From the NCBI RefSeq assembly GCF_001517585.1, contig NZ_FBYC01000002.1:33918-97917 (forward strand): a DNA stretch of 64,000 bases. Reading direction: 5' to 3'. Under the pieces are notes generated by a model, which was given only the letters and a program-made list of their open reading frames with translations, had not been told where the DNA came from and searched no databases. This document shows, one piece after another, positions 23,927-32,096 of the stretch. The number at the start of each line of letters is the position of its first letter. Position 1 is the first letter of the stretch. The DNA is from Roseibaca calidilacus (GTDB taxonomy: Bacteria; Pseudomonadota; Alphaproteobacteria; Rhodobacterales; Rhodobacteraceae). The position numbers were made by a program, and so were the translations under genes.

Positions 23927-24850
23927 TCACTCTGGCCTGTCTTGACCGCGGTCAAGAAGCTCTGTGACCAGCTTCCGGACTGCCTCCTCAACACGAGGGA
24001 CAAGATCCGCGTCCACATCGATGGTGATGCGGTTGCCTTTTCGGCCGATCTTCACGCGCTCACTGGGACGTGTCTTCTGCGTCGACGATTTGGTCGCTGT
24101 CAGCAAGGTAACCGCCGCTTCGAGACGGTCGGGGCCCGGTACGTTGCGAGGGATTTCGCCGGCAACTTCTCGGGCTCTCGCGACGTCTTTCTCGCACAGC
24201 CTGAAAAGCTTTTCCCAAACCCGTCGACCAACGCCGTGTGCAGGTCCGATAGCCTGGATTAGTTCCATCGGGATGCCTGTAGCGATACGGTTCATCCGCG
24301 AGACGAGCGATTCATCGATCTGAAGTGCCCGATACGCGATCGTTTGAGCGTTCTTGCGCGTTTCGTCGGTTTTCCCAAGTTCTCGAATGATCCCGGCGAC
24401 AAACAGAGCCCTTTCGATGAACGATGGATCTTGGCGCGCATTATTCTCTACGCCTTGGGCAATGAGAGCTTCCTCGTCGGTCATCTCCATGACCGTAGCG
24501 CGCACTTTTTGACCAAGTTGGCGACAAGCGAGAAGCCGACGGCGTCCATAGACGATCTCAAGCGCACCGTCCTCGGTTCGGCGAACCAGCACTGGAACCT
24601 TTTGACCGTGCTCGCGGATCGACGAGACAAGCTCATCCAGGCCATCGCTTGGATCGATGCGGTCCATGACCGCGGACATCCGTATGGCGGTCGGGTCGAT
24701 CAGCCGCGTGGCGTGTTTATCCTCTTCGAGCACGGATGCTTGTGCGCGAGCTACAGTCGGGCTCGTTCGCTTCACATCCAGATCGTCGTCCGAAGGCGGC
24801 GTTTTGCCCATCGCGTTCTTGAGTGAGTCCCCGAAGACCTTACGCGCCAT
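23927..24850 (-). CDS. repB: Partition protein RepB (ParB family)
   Basis: A 307-residue ParB-type protein. The ParB domain has IRMSAVMDRIDPSDGLDELV, VPVLVRR, YGRRRLLACRQLG and EEALIAQGVENNARQDPSFIERA. A helix-turn-helix region follows, then a basic segment before the C-terminal dimerisation region. It binds parS sites and works with RepA in segregation and in repression of the repABC operon. Its ATG overlaps the repA stop by 11 bp. The third parS-like palindrome lies inside its last codons. Confidence 0.9.
   Translation of the reverse strand: MARKVFGDSLKNAMGKTPPSDDDLDVKRTSPTVARAQASVLEEDKHATRLIDPTAIRMSAVMDRIDPSDGLDELVSSIREHGQKVPVLVRRTEDGALEIVYGRRRLLACRQLGQKVRATVMEMTDEEALIAQGVENNARQDPSFIERALFVAGIIRELGKTDETRKNAQTIAYRALQIDESLVSRMNRIATGIPMELIQAIGPAHGVGRRVWEKLFRLCEKDVARAREVAGEIPRNVPGPDRLEAAVTLLTATKSSTQKTRPSERVKIGRKGNRITIDVDADLVPRVEEAVRKLVTELLDRGQDRPE
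23940..23957. repeat. parS-like palindrome 3
   Basis: Core TTGACCGCGGTCAA with TC/GA flanks, within the 3' end of repB (encoding LDRGQD). It lies 22 bp from palindrome 2. Confidence 0.75.
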
Positions 24851-26021
24851 GGATACGCCCCCATGCTTTCAGGATTTCGCGTTCGACTTCGTCGGTCACG
24901 CGCGAGACGGACTCGATCGCGCGCTCGTAAGTTCTGCGGTTCACGTCGCGAGGTTCGACCTCGAAGATGCTCTGCTGGGTGTTCGCAGCATCACCCACGG
25001 CTGTTGATTTCAGGAACTCGGCAGACAGCACGGCATCCCCGAGGACTGTCCGAAGCAGAGACGAAATCTGCACCTGCGGACCATCCGTATTTTCGTAGCG
25101 TGTGATCAGAACTCGCACGAAGTTCAGTCCATGTTCCGGGGCGTGTGCCTCTACGACGCCCATCAGGTTGCTCGCCATGCCCAGAAAGCTCGCCAGCGAC
25201 ATGACATCGAGCATCGACGCGTTGAGCGGGATCAGGACCCCGGTCGATGCAAAGAGGGCAGAGATCACAGAGAAGTTCAGCTGCGGTGGGGTGTCAAATA
25301 TCACCACATCATATCGGTTGAGGACGGGCTCAAGCGCTTCCCGGATGCGGCTATGGAACGTGGTGGCGCCGTGTCTGAAGCTCAAGGCGACCTCGAACTC
25401 GTACTCCATGATGTCCATGGATGCCGGGATCAGATCCACGGTCGGGAAGTTCGTTTTGCGAATGATCTCTGCTGCGGGCAATGGATCGTCGGATCGGATA
25501 AGATCGTATGAAGTTGGCATATCCGGATCAAGCTCGGGAGTTACCCCGAACAGGTTCGTCAGACTTGCCTGGCTGTCGAGGTCGATCAGCAAGACCCGGT
25601 AGCCGCGGAGACCCAGTAGTTGTCCTACATGGGCAACAGATGACGTCTTTGCCGAACCACCTTTCAGGTTGAAAATCGTCAAGACCTGACAAGCCTCTCC
25701 CGGTCTTCTGTGCGGGTGTTCTTCTGGCTTGATCCTTCCAGTCTCGAGAAGTACGCGTTGTGCCTCGACCATCTCGTCTGCAGAGAAGCTACGGCGGTTG
25801 CCGCCCTCCAGAACACCTTCGGGGAAGCCTTCGAGGTTTGACACATGATGGCGGAAGGTATTCTGATTAATGCGAAGAAGTTCAGCCGCTTCCCGCATGG
25901 CGAAGCGGCGGAGACCCTTCTGAGCGTCCGGTGGGAAGGTTTCCTGCGCATGTTCACGCAACCGACTACCAAGCCGCTTGGACATGACTTCAAATCTCTG
26001 GGAGGCCCGTATCCCGTTCAT
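24840..26021 (-). CDS. repA: Partition ATPase RepA (ParA family)
   Basis: A 393-residue ParA-type Walker ATPase. The N-terminal region includes a helix-turn-helix (MREAAELLRINQNTFRHHV). The deviant Walker A is KGGSAKTS in TIFNLKGGSAKTS, followed by LLIDLDSQASLTNLFG and IFDTPPQLNF. It drives plasmid segregation and autorepresses repABC. I chose the ATG at 26021, six bases after GAGGG; a TTG start at 26051 is possible but less likely. It is the first gene of the repABC operon. Confidence 0.9.
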   Translation of the reverse strand: MNGIRASQRFEVMSKRLGSRLREHAQETFPPDAQKGLRRFAMREAAELLRINQNTFRHHVSNLEGFPEGVLEGGNRRSFSADEMVEAQRVLLETGRIKPEEHPHRRPGEACQVLTIFNLKGGSAKTSSVAHVGQLLGLRGYRVLLIDLDSQASLTNLFGVTPELDPDMPTSYDLIRSDDPLPAAEIIRKTNFPTVDLIPASMDIMEYEFEVALSFRHGATTFHSRIREALEPVLNRYDVVIFDTPPQLNFSVISALFASTGVLIPLNASMLDVMSLASFLGMASNLMGVVEAHAPEHGLNFVRVLITRYENTDGPQVQISSLLRTVLGDAVLSAEFLKSTAVGDAANTQQSIFEVEPRDVNRRTYERAIESVSRVTDEVEREILKAWGRIHGA

Positions 26022-26065
26022 CACTGCCCTCAAGTCTTTATTGTTTTGCAAAGCTTAACAGATAT

Positions 26066-26074
26066 TGTGGATAA
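26066..26074 (-). promoter_or_regulatory. Consensus DnaA box upstream of repA
   Basis: The minus strand reads TTATCCACA, the exact DnaA 9-mer, 45 bp upstream of the repA start. It is a single copy. In repABC plasmids the origin is normally inside repC, so its role here is uncertain. Confidence 0.45.
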
Positions 26075-26278
26075 ATCCAGACCAAACCGTTGAGCGGCCT
26101 GGGGGCGTTGAAGGCACCCATTTCTGTCGACGGTAAACTGTTAAAAATCAGCGTCTTGGGCGACTGCGCTCTCACTCTACTTCAACACCTCGTTGCCAGC
26201 TGCGAAGTGACCACAAGATGTATTGTGAGTGCGTACAGAAATCAGTCGGCAGAATCGGATGGACGATTCTCCGGGATC

Positions 26279-27163
26279 TCAGTCGAGCAACCCCAGCCTC
26301 TCGGCCCGCTCCAGCAGCATCTTCACCGACGAAGGCTGCCAGCTTGTCCGCCCGCGCGGCGTGCGTTCGCGCATCGCCTGCAGCCGGGTGCAGATCGCCT
26401 GAAGCGTGATGCCGGGGTCCGCGCCCTTGATTCCGGCGACAATGGCGGGCAGACGGTCGTCGGTTTCGCGGCGCCCGGCGCGGGCCAGCACCTCGGCCGG
26501 CAGGAAGCCGTCGCGGACATATGCCTTCACAGCGCGCAAGAGACGGCTTTGGGTCCAGCGACGCGCCTCGGGCAAGGGGCCGTTGATGATGCGCACTACG
26601 TCTTCCCAGGCCAAGTCGGGTCGCAACCGGCGCACATGGGGTACCCAATCTTGTGCCGTCTCGTTCAGACGCTCCATGTAGCCGTCTTGTCGCGCCAGCC
26701 GCACCTTGCGCAGCGCTGCCGGATCCCGCGCGCGTAGGCCAGGGTTTCCGCCGACCCGCCCCTTTGTTCGCGCGCTGGCAAGCCCAGCCTTGGTCCGTTC
26801 ACGGATCAAGGCGCGCTCGAACTCGGCTGCTGCACCCAGAACCTGCAGGGTGAACTTGCCCTGCGGGGATCCGGTGTCGATCGGGTCCTGAATCGACCGG
26901 AAGAAGGCACCCTTGGCCTCGAGCCGCTCGATCACCTCCAAGAGATGCGACAGGGATCGCGCGAGGCGGTCAATCCGGACCACCACCAGCGTATCGCCCT
27001 TGCCGATCCGTTCCAGCACCCGCGCCAGCACAGGCCGCGCACGATCACCGCCAGAAGCCTGTTCCTCATGGATTTCGACACAGCCCGCTGATTTCAGGGC
27101 GTGCGACTGGGGCAGGGGGGTCTGATCCTCGGTCGATACGCGCGCATAGCCGATCAGGGGCAT
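26279..27163 (-). CDS. Serine recombinase (resolvase/invertase family)
   Basis: A 294-residue small serine recombinase. The catalytic domain starts MPLIGYARVSTEDQ with nucleophile S10, then VVRIDRLARSLSHLLEVIERL and GKFTLQVLGAAAEFERALIRERT. The C-terminal part is longer than in classical resolvases (about 110 extra residues with RWTQSRLLRAVKAYVRDGFLP), so it is a variant subgroup. It probably resolves plasmid multimers or belongs to a lost transposon. ATG 27163 is chosen over a TTG one codon upstream. Inverted repeats just upstream may be its res site. Confidence 0.88.
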   Translation of the reverse strand: MPLIGYARVSTEDQTPLPQSHALKSAGCVEIHEEQASGGDRARPVLARVLERIGKGDTLVVVRIDRLARSLSHLLEVIERLEAKGAFFRSIQDPIDTGSPQGKFTLQVLGAAAEFERALIRERTKAGLASARTKGRVGGNPGLRARDPAALRKVRLARQDGYMERLNETAQDWVPHVRRLRPDLAWEDVVRIINGPLPEARRWTQSRLLRAVKAYVRDGFLPAEVLARAGRRETDDRLPAIVAGIKGADPGITLQAICTRLQAMRERTPRGRTSWQPSSVKMLLERAERLGLLD

Positions 27164-27389
27164 CAAAACAGGCCGTTTGCAGTTTCATATACTACTAATA
27201 AACGACCGTTTGAAAACGGATGCAAGGGCTCTCTCTGTGCCCCTGCTCAACGGAAAGCCCTTGGTTTCCATAGGCTGAGCGCGATCAGAGAGCCCTCGCC
27301 GACCATCGCCCGCGCGTGCTATATAAGGAGCGTGAACGCACTCCGACAAAACCCTTGGGTAAAGTGCTTAATTCTAGTATTTTGCACAT
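27164..27389. promoter_or_regulatory. Divergent promoter/possible res region
   Basis: 226 bp between the serine recombinase and the winged-helix gene. It contains the palindrome CCGTTT-GA-AAACGG at 27206-27219 and another GGCCGTTTGCAGTTTC next to the recombinase start, in an AT-rich stretch. This suits a resolvase-binding and autoregulatory site. Confidence 0.45.
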
Positions 27390-28457
27390 ATGAAGCCTCA
27401 AACGACTGTCTTCCATGATGAATCTTATGCTCTCTTCCTCGACGCTGAGGAGGTGGAACAGTCGTCCGAGGACGATCTCTGGTTCCTGCCCGGTCCCATG
27501 GAAGAGGAGCTGGATTATTTGCCTCCCGGACCACGGGCCGAACCGTGTCAAGCCGTTGTCCTCGAGGATTGGCGGAAAGCAGAAGCCTGCCATGCCGCGC
27601 GTCTTGCTCGTGTGGCCGGTCGCGTCGGTGCGCTGGACGACCGGCTGAAGCGGGGCCTAGAAGGATGGCGGCACAGGCTTGCCCTGTTCGAGGCTGCCGA
27701 CCTCAGCTGGTTCGCGGGTGACCGCATCGGCCCAGATCGGCTGGCGCTCTGGATCTCCATGCGACTGTGTGGGGTACAGAACGACACTGCCGCGCTCGCG
27801 CGTGTCGGTTGGGCGGTGCGGCGGCTATCCGGTGGACCAGGACCGGAGGTGGACCTTTCGGCCTTCCTTGACCGCCGCGACCCCGAGAACCTCGCCGATG
27901 AGGCCGAACCGTTTGCGGATCGCGCCGGCGGTTGGCTGGACCTGACGGCGCAAGCCTCCGAGTTGCACCCGATCAGCCGTGCTTGCATGGGCTTTCACCT
28001 CTGGAGCCTCGCGGGACTCGGGCAGCAAGGCGATCGAATGGAGGCGGCCGTCACAGCTGCGCGGATCGCGACCAGTGAGGGTAAGGGAGCAGTCTTTGCA
28101 CCTCTAGCCATGGGCGGGGCAGGGGGGCTGCGCGCCGGTGGTCCACCCGCTGAACGTCTAGCCCGCTGGCTTGACGGAATGGAGACGGCGTGTCTGACCG
28201 CGATGCGGCACCTCGACGATATTGAAGCGTGGTCAGTGCGGGCGGAAGCCGAGATGACCTCACTTTCGGGAAAGACTCCTCGCGCCTTGCGCGCCGTGTT
28301 GACCGAATGGCCCCTTGTATCCGCCCCGATGGCCGAAGCTCTGACCGGTGCCAGCCGCGCCGCCGTCCAGCGTAACCTTGCCTGGATGGAGGAAAAGGGT
28401 CTGGTCCGCGAGATGACCGGGCAGGGAAGGTATCGGATGTGGCGTGCGGCGAACTGA
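27390..28457 (+). CDS. Winged-helix protein (DUF1612/RHE_PE00001-like C-terminus)
   Basis: A 355-residue protein. The C-terminal 60 residues form a winged helix (WPLVSAPMAEALTGASRAAVQRNLAWMEEKGLVREMTGQGRY) like that of DUF1612/RHE_PE00001 proteins of rhizobial and rhodobacterial plasmids. The remainder is helical and alanine-rich with no recognised motif. Function is unknown; DNA binding is inferred from the C-terminus. It is convergent with the large operon ending at 28529 and divergent from the recombinase gene, so it may mark the border of the inserted island. Confidence 0.7.
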   Translation: MKPQTTVFHDESYALFLDAEEVEQSSEDDLWFLPGPMEEELDYLPPGPRAEPCQAVVLEDWRKAEACHAARLARVAGRVGALDDRLKRGLEGWRHRLALFEAADLSWFAGDRIGPDRLALWISMRLCGVQNDTAALARVGWAVRRLSGGPGPEVDLSAFLDRRDPENLADEAEPFADRAGGWLDLTAQASELHPISRACMGFHLWSLAGLGQQGDRMEAAVTAARIATSEGKGAVFAPLAMGGAGGLRAGGPPAERLARWLDGMETACLTAMRHLDDIEAWSVRAEAEMTSLSGKTPRALRAVLTEWPLVSAPMAEALTGASRAAVQRNLAWMEEKGLVREMTGQGRYRMWRAAN

Positions 28458-28528
28458 AGACCGCAGCGAAACTCCCGGTGGTTTAAGAGTAAGATCGCAG
28501 TGGTGAGATGGCGCCGATGTCGAGGGTT

Positions 28529-29014
28529 TCACCTGCGGCGGTGAGACTCCGTCGCAATGGCAAAGGTAACGCCTGAACGTTTCCACACAAAGTGCTCCTT
28601 TGCATAGGCGAGCGCACTTGGAGCCACTACGATACTGAGATAGCTTAGTTTTTCAAAATTTTCTATCGCGTTTTGGAACGTCTCGAGATCAGAATCGGCA
28701 AAGGAGTCGCCTAGAACGAAGATAGTAATCCGCTCCACATTACTCAGCATAAACAGACCGGATGATGTTTCGAGATGGTCGGATTCAATCACGGCCTCAC
28801 GTACTTTACTCGTCCATGGCAGTCCATCTAGGTCTTCCACGGCAAGCCATGGTCGTGCCTTTTTCGGCCCTTTGCGGGGTCCAGGTGCAACAGTAATGGT
28901 GACTTCCGATTCTGAAAGCCATTCTTCCAGAAGCCCTTGCGGGCGGCCTTGCAACGTGATTGCCGAAACGCATTCTTTGAAGATCTCTGGGTCATCATGG
29001 TCACGGTATTTCAT
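28529..29014 (-). CDS. Small unknown protein at the end of the helicase-nuclease operon
   Basis: A 161-residue protein without a recognised domain. Visible features are a basic loop (VAPGPRKGPKKARPW) and a Rossmann-like alternation of strands and helices (ITIFVLGDSFADSD, LSYLSIVVAPSALAYAKEHF). Its ATG overlaps the end of the SNF2-type helicase gene by 14 bp, so it is part of the same translational unit and probably a subunit or accessory factor of that system. Confidence 0.72.
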   Translation of the reverse strand: MKYRDHDDPEIFKECVSAITLQGRPQGLLEEWLSESEVTITVAPGPRKGPKKARPWLAVEDLDGLPWTSKVREAVIESDHLETSSGLFMLSNVERITIFVLGDSFADSDLETFQNAIENFEKLSYLSIVVAPSALAYAKEHFVWKRSGVTFAIATESHRRR

Positions 29015-32000
29015 GCTGTTCGTCTCCTTGCAGTTTGTCGCAATCGCTATCGGGTGCGTAGGTGAAATTTCCTGGTGCCAAGCGGATCATGAGCGACTGT
29101 ATTTTTTGGGACGCGGCTGTTTCGAGTATCGCAAGCAAGTCGGACTGTCGCGGCTGCCCGAAGGCAAGTCGATAGAGTGCCGTGGTCTTTATCAACCAAG
29201 GTGTAAGTCTCGCCTCGCGGGAAAAAGGAGGCAAAGGCAGAATAGACTCGATGAGGGCAGGGGCGTCGAGGTTGCCAGTATACAGCCAGTGCGGGCACAT
29301 CCCCAGACGTGACATGCCTAGGTCTTCGACCTCTTCTTCTGCGGCGGCGAGCATCGCCGACCAGGCAGGGCCATCGGTTTCGCGGGCGGCTGCAACCTGG
29401 CAGGTTGCAATGTTGCGGCGAACCGCGTGATTGAGATACCGCTGAACCCGGCCCTCGCGTTGCTCCAGGTCTGTCGGGCTTCCAGGCAGGTTCCAGTGCC
29501 AGATTCGGTGGCAGTAGTGATGGAAGTCCAGACCTTCTTGCCCAACGGATGTTGATGCGAGAACGAAGGGGCGGAAGGGCGAGTTGAACGCTTCGCGAAG
29601 GGTGTCCAGGCGTGTCTGGCCGCCCTCGCCGTCTTTCGCAGCGTTTGCAGCAAAGCGGGCCGCAATGTGCGAAGGCATGTTGAAGCTTTTGCCGGTGAAC
29701 GGATTGCGCGCAGTAATCTGGGCAGTTCGCAGGCCGACCGCGTCTCTCACCCGCCGGGCCAGCCCCTCGTATGGCGGTTTTCCGGGAATGGTTTCGGGGG
29801 TCAGTTTCCCTCCAGTGAGCTGGAACAAATACTCATCGAGCACCGCCTGAAGATCATGTTCAGCGCAATAGTCGATGACCTTTGACCAAGCCCCTTCCTC
29901 CCCGCCAGAAAGTAGCAAAGGTCGGACTTCCCGGTGGTTAAACATTGTCAGGAAGCCAAGCGCGACACTGGAAGCGGTCGATGCCAGATCTGCCGACGGC
30001 TCTTTTGAATAACGGCGTAGTGATCTGAGCAGACAAACGGCCGGAGACCCAAGCGCCACACGCGCGAGAAACGTTACCGCCGCGTCGCTGACGGGTACGG
30101 TTGCGCTAACGTTTTCACCGGCGTTGAATTGATCCAGCAACGAGGGCGCGCTGCTATCGTCGCGGGAACCTGCGTCAAGACCTTGGCGAACTTTGCCAAC
30201 CCAATCATTTAGCGGGCGAGGAATATCGGGGGTTCCGGCCCATGATGTGTCAAGCCATGCGATCAATTCCCATGGGGCTGCACCACGTGTGGGGGGCAAC
30301 ATTTGGTCGGCGAGGGCGGATGCAATTCGCACCTTGGCTTTGGCGAGCATGTCTTCTGCACTCAAGCTACTGTTCTGCCGCCAGATTTCCAGAGGATCCA
30401 CCGCCCGCGCCAGAAAGTCTGACGGGTAAAGGAGCAACATCACCCGCATTGAGCTGCCCAAATCTTCCGCCGCGCTACTCAGACGCAGCAGCCTCGCTTC
30501 CTTCTTCTTTGCAGGACCTTTGATCCCGCGCTCATGACGTAGCCTGCGCTCTGCCTCGTGCGAGGTCAGGGCCGCAATGGCCTCAGGGACCATTTGCCAA
30601 TCAGAAAATACCAGCGATTTGGTCAGAGGCGGCTGACCGGACAAATAGGGCAGGCTGGCGGGTAACCACAAACGTCTGTGAAGTTCACCTTCCTTGAAGA
30701 CGTTTTCCATCAGTGCTCGCATGCGTCCATTGTTGGCTGGTACAGCTTCGAAGTTATGGATCCGGTGTTTTGATAAAAGTGCTGGGCGCGCAGTGCTGGC
30801 AAGGTCAGCACGCTTATCGTAACCAGCAATTTTCCTGGCGAGATCGAACTCGCCGGGCATGAAGCTAAAAAGATACGGGGCGGATTTCCAGTAATCCGCG
30901 CGATTGTGGCCGCCGACCTGCCGGGCAACACGGTCTACTGCCAGAGCCTGCCGAAGATCTTCGGCCCGTATATCTGCTGTAATCTCTTCGCGGCTCAGCC
31001 CAGCATCGGTGCTAGTCGCGGCAACCCTTTCCTGGCGGCTCATGACACCGCGCAAGCGGTCTTCGACTTGATTGCGCTTCTCTGCCGCCTCGTTTGGCAG
31101 ACCCTGTGCGTAGCAGCGCAGACTCTCACGGAAGAGCCGCATCTCTGCTTTCAGCTCTTTTGCCGCGGTGTTCCCGACCTCGCCCCCACCATGCAACATT
31201 CTAATAGCTGCGAGAAAGTCTTCCTGGTGATCGCCCTGTTCCGGGTCATCACCTTTGATCGTCAGCATCTTGTAGGGGGTTGCCGACAGAAAAAGTATTT
31301 TTGCGCCATGATGTTCTGTCCGGAGAAACTGCTGCATCAGGGCCTGCGCTTCACTCTCCGTATCGGAGAAAAGGTCGCGGAACTTCTGGAACTCATCGAA
31401 GATGATCAGTTTCGGACGCAATGAGGTCAAAGAATGCGCGGCAAGACGCTGCAGCAGGGCCTTAGTGATCGGATTGCGTTCCTCGGAACGTTTCAGGTTT
31501 GCATCCCGGATACTTACTTCCATGTCCCCGGCCATGAGCACAGACGCGGTTTCTTCGCGGTATCCCGCGTCGAGTTGGGGGACGTCGTCCAGGTAGCGCT
31601 GCCAGTTTTCTTTTTTTCGAACAGTGCCGCGCAGCAGGTTTTTCAATCGGGTTGCATGCACCTTGCCGCGCAGGAGATGATGGACAAGCGCCCGCTCCCG
31701 CGCGAGGCCAAGCCCGCCGGTCTTGTCAAAGCTGGTGCCGGGAGTAAGCGCGATGAAATTAACCCCATTTTCGTGCAGATTTGTTCTCGGATCGGAAAGC
31801 AGGGTCAGACGTGTGGGCAGAACCTCACCATCGTGCAAGACATTCAGGATCTGCAGGTTTTGACGCGCGATCGCCGCATTGGAGCAGACATAGATAATAT
31901 CGGCCCGCTCGCCATTGGACAGTTGAGACAGCAGCACCGAGATCACTCCCTGCGCGACCCGCGTCTTGCCAAGGCCAACCTCGTCCGCAACCAGAAAGCG

Positions 32001-32096
32001 CTGCGCGCCTGCCTGAAACCGGCCAATGACATATTCCACAGTTGCGCGCTGGAATGGCTTCAGTGTCGACAAAACCGGTTCAGGGTCAAAGCTCAT
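29001..32096 (-). CDS. SNF2/DEAD-type SF2 helicase of the putative defence operon
   Basis: A 1,031-residue superfamily 2 helicase. Q-like motif LKPFQRATVEYVI is followed by Walker A ADEVGLGKT (37-45), Walker B DEFQ (234-237), FLSATPYKM, a long insertion, then VGQEGLDFHHYCHRIWHWNLP and motif VI QREGRVQR (879-886). The architecture resembles helicases of PLD-associated defence systems, translocating on DNA to feed a nuclease. The gene overlaps the PLD gene by 4 bp and is followed by a small ORF, so the two probably form a complex. Confidence 0.85.
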   Translation of the reverse strand: MSFDPEPVLSTLKPFQRATVEYVIGRFQAGAQRFLVADEVGLGKTRVAQGVISVLLSQLSNGERADIIYVCSNAAIARQNLQILNVLHDGEVLPTRLTLLSDPRTNLHENGVNFIALTPGTSFDKTGGLGLARERALVHHLLRGKVHATRLKNLLRGTVRKKENWQRYLDDVPQLDAGYREETASVLMAGDMEVSIRDANLKRSEERNPITKALLQRLAAHSLTSLRPKLIIFDEFQKFRDLFSDTESEAQALMQQFLRTEHHGAKILFLSATPYKMLTIKGDDPEQGDHQEDFLAAIRMLHGGGEVGNTAAKELKAEMRLFRESLRCYAQGLPNEAAEKRNQVEDRLRGVMSRQERVAATSTDAGLSREEITADIRAEDLRQALAVDRVARQVGGHNRADYWKSAPYLFSFMPGEFDLARKIAGYDKRADLASTARPALLSKHRIHNFEAVPANNGRMRALMENVFKEGELHRRLWLPASLPYLSGQPPLTKSLVFSDWQMVPEAIAALTSHEAERRLRHERGIKGPAKKKEARLLRLSSAAEDLGSSMRVMLLLYPSDFLARAVDPLEIWRQNSSLSAEDMLAKAKVRIASALADQMLPPTRGAAPWELIAWLDTSWAGTPDIPRPLNDWVGKVRQGLDAGSRDDSSAPSLLDQFNAGENVSATVPVSDAAVTFLARVALGSPAVCLLRSLRRYSKEPSADLASTASSVALGFLTMFNHREVRPLLLSGGEEGAWSKVIDYCAEHDLQAVLDEYLFQLTGGKLTPETIPGKPPYEGLARRVRDAVGLRTAQITARNPFTGKSFNMPSHIAARFAANAAKDGEGGQTRLDTLREAFNSPFRPFVLASTSVGQEGLDFHHYCHRIWHWNLPGSPTDLEQREGRVQRYLNHAVRRNIATCQVAAARETDGPAWSAMLAAAEEEVEDLGMSRLGMCPHWLYTGNLDAPALIESILPLPPFSREARLTPWLIKTTALYRLAFGQPRQSDLLAILETAASQKIQSLMIRLAPGNFTYAPDSDCDKLQGDEQHEIP

